DNA of 64,000 nt, from contig NC_088779.1 of assembly GCF_954871325.1 (NCBI RefSeq), positions 79,121 through 143,120 on the forward strand, written 5' to 3'. The notes beneath the pieces were generated by a model. That model was not told where the DNA came from. It made no database searches and worked only from the letters and a program-made list of their open reading frames with translations. Position 1 is the first letter of the stretch. Every line of letters begins with the position of its first letter. Both the position numbers and the translations under genes were made by a program. Below, in pieces: positions 1 to 11,011 of the stretch. Source of the DNA: Gordionus sp. m RMFG-2023. Taxonomy: Eukaryota; Nematomorpha; Gordioida; Chordodea; Parachordodidae.

Positions 1-174
1 GCCAAATTCACTGAGGAATTATCAGATCAGAAAGCTGCCATGCAATTCATTGGTAATGCCAAATCTGCCATATTTACCATTATATATGGTTAGCTATGTC
101 TTTGGATATTTCTTTGGAGAAAATTTTTTTTAATTTTATTGAAATGACATTAATTTTGTTGAAATAGGGGAGGA

Positions 175-545
175 TCAAGGGAAATTTTTTGATATCTCCT
201 TATTAGATGCATCTGCTAGAATTGCATATGTTTGCACATCTTTCAAATCGTCAAGAATTGACCTTCTGGATTTATATCCTAAAACATTGATGATAGCCTT
301 GCTCATTTGTGTTCTACAAAGTATACTTTTCATTTATATTAGTCGTTAAATATTATGGGGAAAGATTCTACCAACATAGTGTTAAGGAGCTCTCTGAATG
401 TTGTACTGCATGATAGGTATTTACCATTTCCGCAACTGTAGTTGCATGTATTATTTCTTATTTTTGAAGAATATTTTTGTTTTGCAATAGATGTTGATAG
501 ACTGCCCTGTACTGATTTATGCTTTGAAGATTTTTGATGCCTCAA
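175..545 (-). pseudogene. hAT transposase remnant
   Basis: Two minus-strand pieces match the middle of animal hAT transposases. Around 339-545 one frame reads AEMVNTYHAVQHSESS, like the 'AE...aYH.v.H..S' block that follows the BED finger in ZBED-type hAT proteins. At 175-306 another frame reads KAIINVLGYKSRRSILDDL and then YAILADASNKE, which matches the 'K...i..VL.p.....L.....y....DaSN' block holding the first catalytic aspartate. The pieces are in different frames and no dimerisation domain follows, so this is a decayed fragment. A short open stretch at 1-93 on the plus strand was not recognised. Assignment rests on motif recall, not an alignment. Confidence 0.6.
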
Positions 546-867
546 AATATCATATTCCTTCCCCCATTGTATTAACTAAATACTGTACAACAACTTCCCC
601 GCACTGATTATAATTATTTTTTACATTGTAAATTTAAAATTGTTTGTTTTTTATAAAATCTTATTATACATTAGCATAAAATATATTTTTTTACATTGTA
701 AAATTACAATTTTTTTATAAAATTTTATCTTTTTTACATTCTTTTGTATTTAAAAAAGATCGTTGGTTATTATTTTTAAACAAAATTAATATATTATAAT
801 AAATCAATATGTTATTTTAATAATAAAGATAGTTTTTAAGAAATTTTGTGTCGTACTATAATTACCT
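546..867. other. A/T-rich spacer, no gene seen
   Basis: Homopolymer-rich A/T sequence between the hAT remnant and a minisatellite. No coding pattern, terminal repeat or RNA gene was seen. Confidence 0.5.
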
Positions 868-985
868 ATTTTGAAAAATAGTTGTGTATTTTATTTTGGA
901 AAATAGTTACCTATTTTGTTTTGAAAAAGGGATATTTTATTTTGAAAAATAGTTGGCTATTTTATTTTGAAAAATAGTTGGCTAT
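868..985. repeat. Minisatellite, ~25-bp units
   Basis: Four to five imperfect copies of a unit containing TATTTTATTTTGAAAAATAG, with one GG variant (TTTTGGAAAATAGTTACC). The same unit occurs in the opposite orientation at about 35310-35368, so it is dispersed and not unique to this site. It directly abuts a solo end of the foldback family. Confidence 0.75.
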
Positions 986-987
986 AG

Positions 988-1068
988 CAATTTTCATATT
1001 TCTCCGACAATTTTTATATTACTCCCACAAAATACCGAATTTCTCCCACAATTTGAAAATTTGCGATA
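988..1068. repeat. Solo terminal repeat of the foldback family
   Basis: The block from GCAATTTTCATATTTCTC to CCCACAATTTGAAAATTT is nearly the same as the outer end of the right arm of the foldback structure (9283-9402), which has TACTCCCACAAAATACC and TTTCTCCCACAATTTG in the same order. No second end is nearby, so this is an orphan terminus or a decayed copy. Confidence 0.7.
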
Positions 1069-1210
1069 AAAAGTATCATAAACTTAAATCATTGTAGAGT
1101 AATTATTGAAACAAAATAAGAATTTATATTACTGTGTGGTATAATTGTTTAAAACATCTGAATCATTTTTTTCTATAAATTTTGCATAAATCGAGTAAAA
1201 TAACCAAAAA

Positions 1211-1690
1211 TTATATTTTAAGGAAGCTAGGAATGAGAAGGGAAGAGAGAAGGTATAGGTAGGAAGAGTTAAAACTTGTAGAGTTAGACCATAATGGCGG
1301 TAGCAAGTCTTTGTCGTAGAAAAGGGATTTAGGCTGATCGGGATTTTCACGAATCCTTTTGTCTAATTTTTTTTTAAAAACACCGAGCTTTGTTACGAAG
1401 GTGGTGAGAATAGAGTAGGCGTTGGGTGTGAATAAGAAAAAACTTAAGTTGGTGATATTTTGAAATTCTGCGAGGGCGAGATAATAGACGTTGTAGTTCG
1501 ATGATGCATTTGGGTCAATGCAGGTCCAAACAAGGAGTTGACCCCTTGACCAAGGAATCAAAGACCCATCCGGACGTTTTCCATCGGTTCTAAAAATTCC
1601 GGTTGGTTCAAGTCTAGATGAAATGCTGATGAAGAAGTCGGTGGTATATTTTACAAATAAGGGGTAGGTGAAGATAGAAGGAGTGGGGTG
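1211..1690 (-). pseudogene. RLE-LINE copy 1, C-terminal fragment
   Basis: On the minus strand the protein reads LEPTGIFRTDGKRPDG, then SLIPWSRGQLLVWTCIDP. This is the C-terminal nuclease-like block shared by all LINE copies in the window. In other copies the motif is L(V/I)WDYTC, so this copy has lost the aspartate-containing dipeptide and should be catalytically dead if the residue is essential. About 20 upstream residues (KYTTDFFISISSRLEP) fit the helix after the zinc knuckle. The reverse transcriptase portion is absent. The downstream 1211-1300 part drifts out of the family's frame. Confidence 0.75.
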
Positions 1691-3650
1691 GGATGTTGCC
1701 AGAAGGAGAAGGAAATAGTCGAGTTATTAATTTATGGGGATGTATAATGTCTCTTATTGCACCTTGTGTAATTTACCAAATAAGTGTATTATTTAGTGCA
1801 GTATTACATATTTTTATATTTGCCGCAAAACATAATATTTTTTTTTATATTATAATTTTAAAATATCAATCAAATTTAAAATTATTTAAAATAAAGATAT
1901 TTATTTATTAAATGAATAAAATATATTTAAAAAGTTAAAATGCTACAAAAATGTGAAGTTGATTTTTAAAATTTATTATTTTATAAAAATGTTTAAAACG
2001 GGGCACATCGATCTAATCGATTGATTTTTAAATTTTATTAATAGCAATTAACAATAAAAAATAATTCATATTAAATATCTTAACCTTGTCTTTAAAAATA
2101 AAATCATTTTTACGCACAAAATATAGATAAAAATGTTAAAATAATATGTTACTTGGCAAACATAGATCTTCTTCATCGTAATACCCATAAACATAATTTT
2201 CTTCACAAAAGTTTTATTTACATTTTGAATACTATGATTACAAGATTTTAAAGCACCTTTTCCTTATATAAAATAATATATTTTTATTTAATAATCATGA
2301 TATGTATTTAAATAAGCAAGAAAATATAAGGTAAGAAGACAGGGTAAAAAGGCGACGAGATGACAATGTTAACAAGGATAAATTTTTTAAACTTTGAGCG
2401 TAAGCCTAAAATTTGGTGTGAGGCGGTATTTTTTATGCCTTAATTTATTACCTATTTTTATCTTTTGAAAAATTTTCATAGTTTTACCATAAAAACGTTT
2501 TTAATTATATATAATTTTTTACAACCTTGTACTGTATAAATTAGTTTATAGTTAAATAATAATGAATAGATTTTTAAACAATACAGTTATGTTCAATTTT
2601 ATTTCAAAATGGTAAAAAAAAAAAGATAAACTTCACTTACTTAACCACAGCTCCTAAAGTGTTTTAAGTAGAAAGTTTTTTATTTCCTAGATGAGTGATT
2701 TGGCTATCAATGTATCTATAATTTTTGGCTATGTGAATTTTATGGCAAAAAAATAAGTCGTTAAAAATGTGATAATGTTAACAGCCAAGATTATTTCTAA
2801 TTTTGAAATTATTTTTTATATAAAATTATAAGGAAAATATCAATAAAAGTTTATCTAACTCTAATTCAATATTTCAAAAGCTAATAAGGAATCCAAATAT
2901 TATAATTTAATTTTTTTAAATACTTTTATCTTATTAACTCTTAAAATATTTGATTTAAAATAAATTAAATTAATACTTGAGTGATTTGTGGTCTAAATTA
3001 TTCCAAACAGATCATGCATTTTCCGTCAAATTTTGAACATTCCATGTTTACTTGATTTACTATACCATTATTTTTTCTTTTAAAATATATATTATAATTA
3101 TAGCTTTATAATTTGTTCAATTAATAAAAGATTTTTTTTAGAGTACATTTAGAAGTAAAAATAATTATTTAAATTTTTTAAATTTAAAGAAATTAATTTA
3201 TATATAAATTTTTTTTAAAAAAATATCTATATTTAACCATTTTAAAATAATTCTAGAATTTTCGAATTTTCAAATTTTACAAACCAACTTAAATAAACGT
3301 TATCCCAATAAATTATATCCATTTTTAAAAAAATGGTATAATTTGTAATTTGAAAGAACAAACGAAAATTAACGACATATAAAAATTTAATACCTATATT
3401 TCGATTGTTCTAAAACCTTCTATTTCATTAAAAAATTATATATTTTGAACTTCTCATTTATGCAATGCTACTTATATATTTTCATTCATTTAGCACATTT
3501 GATCTTTTAAAATGAAATATACCTAAATGTAAAATTGGGCTGATTCACAAGCAAATCGTTTAAAATGGCTAAATGAATTTAACATTTTGATTTACGGAAA
3601 ATAATTAAAAAAATAAATTTTAGTACTATCTCCGCTTTTAAACACTTTTT
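1691..3650. other. Long A/T-rich spacer
   Basis: Nearly 2 kb of A/T-rich sequence with no recognisable exon, terminal repeat or tandem array. The short ORFs read as lysine/asparagine/isoleucine or phenylalanine strings with no motif. Confidence 0.5.
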
Positions 3651-3762
3651 ACATTATGGGAAGGTCAAAATTTTCAAATTGTGGGAGAAATTCGGTATTT
3701 TGTGGGAGTAATATATAAATTGTGGGAGAAATATGAAAATTGCTAAAAAAAAATTTTTGAGG

Positions 3763-3945
3763 GCCGGCATGCAAGCAAGTCAAAGAAGAATTTAAAAAAT
3801 TTAAAAATATAAATTTAAAAAGAAGACACAAATTGAACCAAAAATTAGACAAGAACGAAAAACAGGAAAAAATTATAAAAAATAAATTGAATATCAACAT
3901 AAAACGTCTAAAAACTATTCTTGAATCGGATGATGAAATTTCTTA
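3763..3945 (+). CDS. Charged coiled-coil tail A in foldback arm
   Basis: Open frame reading CKQVKEEFKKFKNINLKRR, a lysine/glutamate-rich helix, then KRLKTILESDDEIS and a stop. The right arm repeats it on the minus strand (about 9095-9255) with a small deletion that changes the frame. It looks like the C-terminal end of an element-encoded protein. I do not recognise a family. A diverged paralogous tail lies in the same arm at 5131-5330, and both end in the same ESDDE signature. Confidence 0.4.
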
Positions 3946-5130
3946 ATTTATTTTTTTTTTATATATTATTTTTTTTGATTAAAAAATATAATATTGTTTT
4001 ATTATTATTATTGTTTTTTTTAAAGTTGTTAGAAAAATATTTTTTTTGTATCATTATATTTTTTTAAAAAATAAAAATTCATAAAGGATTAAAAAAAAAA
4101 GGTGGTTGTAAAAAAAATTATTATTATTGAAAAGACAAAGAGTTGAAGAAAATTAAAAGACAAGGAGTTAAGTAAGATTTTTTTTTTAAATAAGAAAATT
4201 ATTATCTAAAGTACAAAGTGTTGAAGTAAATTAAAAGAAAAGGAGTTGAAGTAAGATATTTTAAAAGAAGAAAATTGCGTTGAAAAATATAAAAAAGGGA
4301 GTTGAATTAAGCAGCTAAATTAAGTGTTGAACGGTTTTAAAAGTGAGAAATACCAAGTGTTGATCGTTTTTTTTAAAGTGAGAAATATCACATTCTTTTT
4401 TAATTATTAGAAATTCGTCCTACTGAAATTGGGAGTGATTCTTAATTAGATTTACCTAATATTAACACAATTTGAACAATTTAAGTTATGTTAAATTATA
4501 ACTTTAATATATAAATTATTTAGCGCCATCTATCATATTAATATTTATTTTAAATAGCATTATATTTATAAGAGAAAATGTAAATGTTTAGGTTATAAAT
4601 TATAATATAAATGAATAAAAATTTATTATTTTGAAAGTTTTTATTGTGCACATAAATTAAAATAACTAAATATTTACTTTATAAACATATTTTATAAAAA
4701 TAATGGAAAATTTTAGATAAACCCTCATATAAATAAATATAAATTTCTGAATCACATCTCATAAGATAGGAAAATTTCTGGTTCATCCATTATCAGGTAT
4801 ATTTTGCTCTGGGCTTGGGAAATATTTTAATATATAATATTAGGCATAAGTAATCAGTAATATTTTAACAAAGAATTTTAATATGGGTCTCAAGTGTAAG
4901 CTAATTTAAATATATTTTGACTTACAAAATATCACTCTTAGTCTTAATGGGTTGGAATCGGCCTGAAGGGGGGGGGGTAAAAAGAATAAAAATTCTATAT
5001 GATTTTTAAATAAAAGGTAACATTTGTCGTAAAAGAACGAAGAAAATATTCTCCGTCATTTTTGACGGGCTATCTACTAGTAGTTAAATATTAACGATTT
5101 ATATATATTATTTCTTAAATAAATTAGATG

Positions 5131-5330
5131 AGACAGACTCCGATAAAGAAGAAGAGAAGATATGCAGAGAAGCCAAAAAAGAATTGAAAAGGTTTAAAGT
5201 CTATAACCTGAAAAGAAAATGCGAGTTAAATGATACTTAATAAAAAAGAAAAGGAAGAAAAGATTATTAGATCCAAAATCGACAAAAACGTTAAACGCTT
5301 AAAAACCATTTTAGAATCAGATGATGAATA
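5131..5330 (+). pseudogene. Charged coiled-coil tail B in foldback arm
   Basis: Reads DETDSDKEEEKICREAKKEL, then KRFKVYNLKRKCELN, shifts frame, and resumes as KEEKIIRSKIDKNVKRLKT before ILESDDE and a stop. It is a diverged paralogue of tail A at 3763-3945. The shared pattern is C..(V/A)K.E.K.FK..NLKR...LN, then EK.EKII..K...N.KRLKTILESDDE. The mirror-image copy is at about 8380-8580 on the minus strand. Function unknown. Confidence 0.4.
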
Positions 5331-5497
5331 ATATTTTTAATTTTTTTGATTTTAAAATATTTTTATTCTATTATATGTATTTATAAATTCTATTTATTAA
5401 AGATTATATTGATAATATTATCTATATTAATAAAAGGCTTAAAATATGCTGTGTCACAAGATTGGCCAATAGAATTCTTTTAAAAAAGTGCCTTATC

Positions 5498-8070
5498 CAG
5501 TGACCCCTACAACGGGGGGGGGGGGGGTCCGAAGCAACTGCTTCTATAAATTTCTATGGGGGTACTTTTTTTTTTTTAAATTTTTTATTTTTTATTTTAA
5601 AATTTAAAAAAAATTTTTTTAATTTTTTAAATTTTTATGGTCGATGTTTAGCAAATTAGTTTGTTATCCGATATTTCTATAAAATTATTTTTCCACTTCA
5701 AGATTTGGCGCAAAATTAAAATTTTATCAAAGGGAATAGTAAAAATTTAAATATTAAATCTTATATATAATCATTTATAATATTTTTAGATCATTGTCAA
5801 AATATGCCCAAAAATATTAACCAAAAAAAATATAAATGCTTGATTAAAAATTGTACATATCATAATATAAGAGATGATAAATGGACAGATCATATTAGAA
5901 AAAGACATGTTGGGCTTAATTTTCACGATACAAAGAAAAGCTTTGAAATAGTGTCTTTTAAGAATATTTCTCAAAATTAGACAAATAGCAAAATAATTTT
6001 TTTTATTAAATAAGAAGTGAGAAAAAAATTAAGGGATTAAAATCTAAATTATATTCAAATCTGTTATCATATAATAACATAAATATTCTTATTGAAACCA
6101 TGAAAAATATGGTTATAAAAAAATTCAAAAGGAGATTGAATTCAACAGGTGCTATTCAATTATAGTTGATGGCACATATGATGTATCGAAATCAGAAGCA
6201 ATAGCTTTGATAGTGAGATATGTTGAAAATAGCGAGACACCTAAGCCAGTTGAAAGGCTGATAGACATTTATTGTACGGGAAATACAACGGGCCTCGATA
6301 TTAAAGAGAATATAATATCCAAGCCTGGCTCCATGAATCTACCCCTCAAATTCCTAGTGGGGCAAAGCTATGATGGCGCCTCAAACATGAGTGGAAGAAT
6401 TAATGGAGTGCAGGCTTTGATTAGAGCGGAGGCGCCAAAGGCAGCTTTTATTTGGTGCTATTGTCATCGATAAAATTTAATAGTTGTTCAATTATGCCAA
6501 TCAGTAAAAGAGCTGCCAAATGTCTTGGGAATATTAGACGAAATTTACGTATATTTTAATGGTGTTAAAAGATATGAAGTGCTCAAAACATGTCAGAGTG
6601 ATTTACTGACAAAATCACATAGATTTTTACGCATCAAGAATACCACTCGGTAATATTATCTTAATTGTTTCGATATATAATGTTTATTTTATATTTATAG
6701 AAGCTGGCTAACATCATATAAGGCGATTGTAAATTTTTTCCTACTTTATGATGCTCTGAGGGCAGCTTTGGCAAATTTAAAGGATTCTGAAGATCCTGCC
6801 ACTTCCACTATGGCTAGTGCTATAGTCTATAGAATAGAAAAATTTGATTTTATTTTATCACTATGTGTTTTGGATAAAATATTGTTGATAACTAGCTTGG
6901 CTTGTACAAAATTGCAAACCATTTCGAAGGATATAGGGTTTGCAATAAATCAAATTCAATTGGCAAAAGATTGCCTGATTAATATGAGAAGTATAATTTA
7001 AATTATTATCTTTTATTATTTTATAATCCTAAAATAGATAATAACACTGAATTTTTGGATGTCTTTTCAAAGGCCCAAGATTTTATGAAGAAGAGAAATT
7101 TATCTTTTGATTTTGAAAGTTCAAGACTTCAAACATTACAATCTAAAAAGGAGAGGTATATATATACTTTCATCATTAAATATAATATTTTATTTTAGCT
7201 TTAAAATCAGTGTGTTTTATGCTGCACTTGATTTAATTATTATGCAGTTTAGTGAAAGATTTAACGATGAATGGATAAAATTTTTGAGTCAAACATCATT
7301 TTTTACCCCAAAGGGAATGGCGGAAAAGGCAATTGTTAAAGATGATATCAAAGATATCTGTGAATTTTATCAATTAAATACAAGTCAAGTTTTTGAGGAA
7401 ATGTTGATGTTTAGAAATATTTATAAAATGGCTAAAACGGGGGACGTAATTATTACTCGTGACCTACAGGTTAAAGAAGATTTGTCAGATTCTGAGAATT
7501 GTAAATTTATTTAATTAAAATATTTTTACTAATACATTATTTAGCTTCTTCTGATGATGATAATAATTTTGAGATGAATGATTAAGACTGGAGAAACTAT
7601 TCATTTATTTTACCTTATCGTCTGCTTATAAATTTTTCTACTTTCCCAAATTTAACAATTTTATATAAATATTTATTAACTATTCTTACTACATCATGTA
7701 CTGCCGAAAGGGTCATGAGTAAAATTAAACTAATTAAAACAAGACTTCGTAGTGTCATGAAAGATCCATTTCTTAATAATTTAACCATTTTATCAATGGA
7801 AAATAATTTATTTAAACAATTAAATATTGATGAAATTATAAATTATTTTGCTTTCTCTTCCCCTAATTTATCTAAATTATTAATTTAAAAATAATATTTT
7901 TAAAGCATATATTTTTTACATTATATTTATATTATAATAAATATTGATGCAATAAAAATTATTTTTGAAATTTATTGGTGTCAAAAAATAATTTACAATG
8001 GGGGGGGGGGGGGGGGGGTACTTTAGGGGGGTATTCTGCTTCTATCCCTCAAAAAGTGTAGGGGTCACTG
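5498..8070 (+). mobile_element. hAT transposon, copy 1 (2573 bp)
   Basis: Ends are inverted repeats CAGTGACCCCTAC (5498) and GTAGGGGTCACTG (ending 8070). The 8-bp target duplication GCCTTATC is perfect at 5490-5497 and 8071-8078. TIRs starting CA and an 8-bp duplication are diagnostic of hAT. Both subterminal regions carry long G runs (14 G near 5515, 19 G near 8000). The element sits in the unique centre of the foldback structure and splits an ORF there. A second copy lies at 42461-44927 in the opposite orientation. Confidence 0.95.
5804..7888 (+). pseudogene. hAT transposase, copy 1 (C2H2 / ZMYM1-like)
   Basis: A spliced transposase gene filling the hAT. The start ATG is at 5804 and gives MPKNINQKKYKC and a C2H2-type finger (C-x4-C...H-x4-H, ending DHIRKRH). 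The catalytic core reads SIIVDGTYD and LVGQSYDGASNMSG, with YCHR after it. The dimerisation domain near 7640-7888 reads TSCTAERVMSKIKLIKTRLR. Four introns are inferred from GT/AG ends and frame: 6650-6700, 6991-7037, 7156-7198 and 7501-7544 (51, 47, 43 and 44 nt). Stops between the finger and the core (about 5978-6020) and a TAA near 7585 break it. Copy 2 has a serine codon where this copy has that TAA. It belongs with hAT proteins resembling ZMYM1. Confidence 0.85.
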
Positions 8071-8270
8071 GCCTTATCAAGTCAATATAAATTAGGCTGA
8101 GAATGAATTTGAAAATTTTTCTGTCGGTCGACGCTCTCTCTAGGAAAACCCAGGATAGGTCGAGTTCTTCTAAGGATTTCGTTATTTTTCCGTACCAGCT
8201 ATTTTTGTACGACAGGAAATGTAATTCACGTCCGCTCATTTTGGGCAGGTCTATGACCAACGTGCTAGAT
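8071..8270 (-). pseudogene. ORF split by the hAT insertion
   Basis: On the minus strand an open frame reads STLVIDLPKMSGRELHFL, then SWYGKITKSLEELDLSWVFL and ASTDRKIFKFILSLIYIDLI. Removing the hAT (one target duplication retained) lets the frame run on into 5497-5437 as RHFFKRILLANLVTQHI before a stop, so the hAT interrupted an open frame of about 90 codons. The frame starts just after a pyrimidine-rich TTATCTAG, which could be a splice acceptor. The first 45 bp recur at 40162-40208. The 'SW...I...L..L.L.W' rhythm is seen in some LINE C-termini, but I cannot assign it. Confidence 0.45.
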
Positions 8271-9499
8271 AAGATAATATAGAAAATATTATCATTATAA
8301 TCTTTAATAAATAGAATTTATAAATACATATAATAGAATAAAAATATTTTAAAATCAAAAAAAATAAAAATATTATTCATCATCGGATTCTAAAATGGTT
8401 TTTAACCGTTTTACGTTTTTATCAATTTTGGATCTAATAATCTTTTCTTCCTTTTCTTTTTTATTAAGTATCATTTAACTCGCATTTTCTTTTCAGGTTA
8501 TAGACTTTAAACCTTTTCAATTCTTTTTTGGCTTCTCTGCATATCTTCTCTTCTTCTTTATCGGAGTCTGTCTCATCTAATTTATTTAAGAAATAATATA
8601 TATAAATCGTTAATATTTAACTACTAGTAAATAGCCCGTCAAAAATGACGGGAATTTTCTTCGTTCTTTTACGACAAATGTTACCTTTTATTTAAAAATC
8701 ATATAGAATTTTTATTCTTTTTACCCCCTACCCCTTCAGGCCGATTCCAACCCATTAAGACTAATAGTGATATTTTGTAAGTCAAAATATATTTAAATTA
8801 GCTTACACTTGAGACCCATATTAAAATTCTTTGTTAAAATATTACTGATTACTTATGGCCAATATTATATATTAAAATATTTCCCAAGGCCCACAGCAAA
8901 ATATTCTTTTCAATAATAATAATTTTTTTTACAACCACCTTTTTTTTTTAATCCTTTATGAATTTTTATTTTTCAAAAAAATATAATGATACAAAAAAAA
9001 TATTTTTCTAACAACTTTAAAAAAAAAACAATAATAATAATAAAACAATATTATATTTTTTAATCAAAAAAAAATATAAAAAAAAAATAAATTAAGAAAT
9101 TTCATCATCCGATTCAAGAATAGTTTTTAGACGTTTTATGTTGATATTCAATTTATTTTTTATAATTTTTTCCTGTTTTTCGTTCTTAATTTTTGGTTCA
9201 ATTTGTGTCTTCTTTTTAAATTTATATTTTTAAATTCTTCTTTGACTTGCTTGCATGCCGGCCCACAAAAATTTTTTTTTTAGCAATTTTCATATTTCTC
9301 CCATAATTTATATATTACTCCCACAAAATACCGAATTTCTCCCACAATTTATATATTACTCCCACAAAATACCGAATTTCTCCCACAATTTGAAAATTTT
9401 GACCTGGCAACCCTGGTCATGAATAATAAAAATAAAACTAAAATTAAAATACATCATTTTTTTTGGTTATATTTTTTTAAAATATATTTTTATTTACCC

Positions 9500-9691
9500 G
9501 CGAAGAGTGGCATTAAAAATTAAAAAATCTCGCTGAATAATAATAAATCTAATTTTTTTTATGAAAACTAGATTTAAGAAATTTAAGTAAGAAATGTATA
9601 TGAGATGTCTTACCTTTTCACTTATTACAAAGAACTTATAGGAATTTTGAGTTATTTTTTCTAAAACATCCACCAATAATTTTAAAATCAT
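9500..9691 (-). CDS. Unrecognised gene, first two exons
   Basis: Exon 1 (9691-9614) starts ATG and reads MILKLLVDVLEKITQNSYKF, then FVISEK, ending at an AAAAG|GTAAGA donor. After an intron of about 79 nt with a TTATTATTCAG acceptor, exon 2 (9534-9500) continues in phase as RDFLIFNATLRG and ends at GCGG|GTAAAT. The frame match and two good donors argue for a real gene. The next exon is not visible: the outer end of the foldback element begins about 95 bp further on, so that element may lie in the following intron. The '..TLRG' ending recalls an Sm/LSm motif, but this is too short to call. Confidence 0.4.
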
Positions 9692-10177
9692 TCTTCGCTA
9701 GGCTTTATTTTAATTGTATGCGGTTTTAGATGAAATAATTAAAATGCTAATGTAATTATAAACGATTTATTATTAATTATGGAGAATATGGTAAGAATAA
9801 CTATTATCAGCTTGGATTTTACAGTTTATAAAATCGTTTTTAAATAAGTGTTCTGAACAGTGGCGTAGACAAAGGGGATGAGCTAAACCTCCCTCACTGG
9901 GAAATATGATTAATGACAAATTTCTTGTAAATTGATAAAACTCCTTCCATAGTCTAAAGAAAATTCTTATTTAAAACAACATAAAAAAATCTTACAAATC
10001 TAGGAATAAACAATACCATCATTTTATTTTATAATCCATTTTCACAATTTTTTTTACAAATTATAATTATAAAACGGAACGCTTCTCAGAGAGGTTAAGC
10101 GCAATTAATATTCCGTTATTAAACAATAGCACAACCTATTCACTTGATGAAAATAATTAGCTAAATTGTTTTAAATT

Positions 10178-10325
10178 TTACCATAACCAATCCTTCTCAT
10201 TTTGATATAACATTTTCCAAAGTTGCCGCAAGTTATGTCATCTGTCGGAAAAGTTTCCAAGCTTAATTTTATTTTGGCTAAAATATCGAGTATCTTTAAA
10301 TCCTCATATTTTGAAATAGGAAAAA
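10178..10325 (-). other. Open frame inside hAT, possibly captured exon
   Basis: Minus-strand frame of about 49 codons: PISKYEDLKILDILAKIKLS, then LETFPTDDITCGNFGKC and KMRRIGYGKI, stop. Its mixed composition is unlike the surrounding A/T-rich noise. The helix pattern and late 'RR' faintly recall TFIIS N-terminal or LEDGF integrase-binding folds, but that is a weak impression. Open frames of this length also arise by chance in this sequence. Confidence 0.2.
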
Positions 10326-10770
10326 AATTGATTTTATAAATAAATATAGTAATATTTTTTTAAGATATTTCATTTAATTTTTTTTATTATAATTGCTTTC
10401 TTTAGATTCTTTGTTTAATCTTATAATGTTTCAAATTTTTGAAATTCTAATACTTTTTGGTTCATACTTAAAGGTTTGCTATTGTCTATTTCGCTTATTA
10501 AACTAGTTTTTGTTTATTGACTGGAAAAACTGATTGATGTAATACTAAGTAAAAATCTGACATTTCATATAGTAGAGCTTACCCAAAAATATTTGTTTGT
10601 TTTCGCATGTTGTTAATCTTGGTAATTTTATCTTATTTTGTCAGTAAAAACTATCTACCAAATGAATTGAAGAATCAATGTAATTTATTGATTTAAGTTC
10701 CAGATTTATTGCTTCCAGAAATTTGGTTGATTTTACGCTTTAATGGGTGATATAGATTTTATTTTTCTTA

Positions 10771-11011
10771 TAGCACGGTTGCCTTTTTGTGTGTGAAAAA
10801 AATAACTGAAGAATTAATAAATATTAGGGCAAACCAGCTATTTTCCATTCTATCAATAATGCCTGAATTAGGCAATTTTTCTTATTTTGCTAATAAACTC
10901 ATCGATAAAATTTTCGGAATAAATTATTTCAGTCGCTTAAATCATAATAGATTTGCCAAAATTTTGTTACTAATAGTTTTTTTCCTTTTACTAGCTATTA
11001 TACTCGTTTAA
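10771..11011 (+). other. Possible last exon with tail-anchor helix, inside hAT
   Basis: After a TTTTTCTTATAG acceptor the frame reads TVAFLCVKKITEELINI, continues through FANKLIDKIFGINYFSRLNH, and ends RFAKILLLIVFFLLLAIILV plus stop. The last 17 residues form a clear hydrophobic helix preceded by a basic residue, as in tail-anchored membrane proteins. No family is recognised. It lies wholly inside the hAT at 9858-11135, so it would be either captured host sequence or a chance ORF. Confidence 0.3.

Larger units (their letters stand above)
3653..9405. mobile_element. Large foldback (inverted-repeat) element
   Basis: The left arm (about 3653-5436) and right arm (about 8281-9405) are reverse complements over most of their length. 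They share GTCAAAATTTTCAAATTGTG at the outer edges, the GGCCGGCATGCAAGC block, a GTCATTTTTGACGGGC block and the KRLKTILESDDE coding tail. The left arm has about 660 bp (4133-4796) missing from the right. The centre (5437-5497 plus 8071-8280) is unique and held an ORF before a hAT insertion. The outer repeats contain tandem TCTCCCACA/TACTCCCACA units. I could not define a target duplication. It may be a foldback DNA transposon or two head-to-head copies of one element. Confidence 0.75.
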
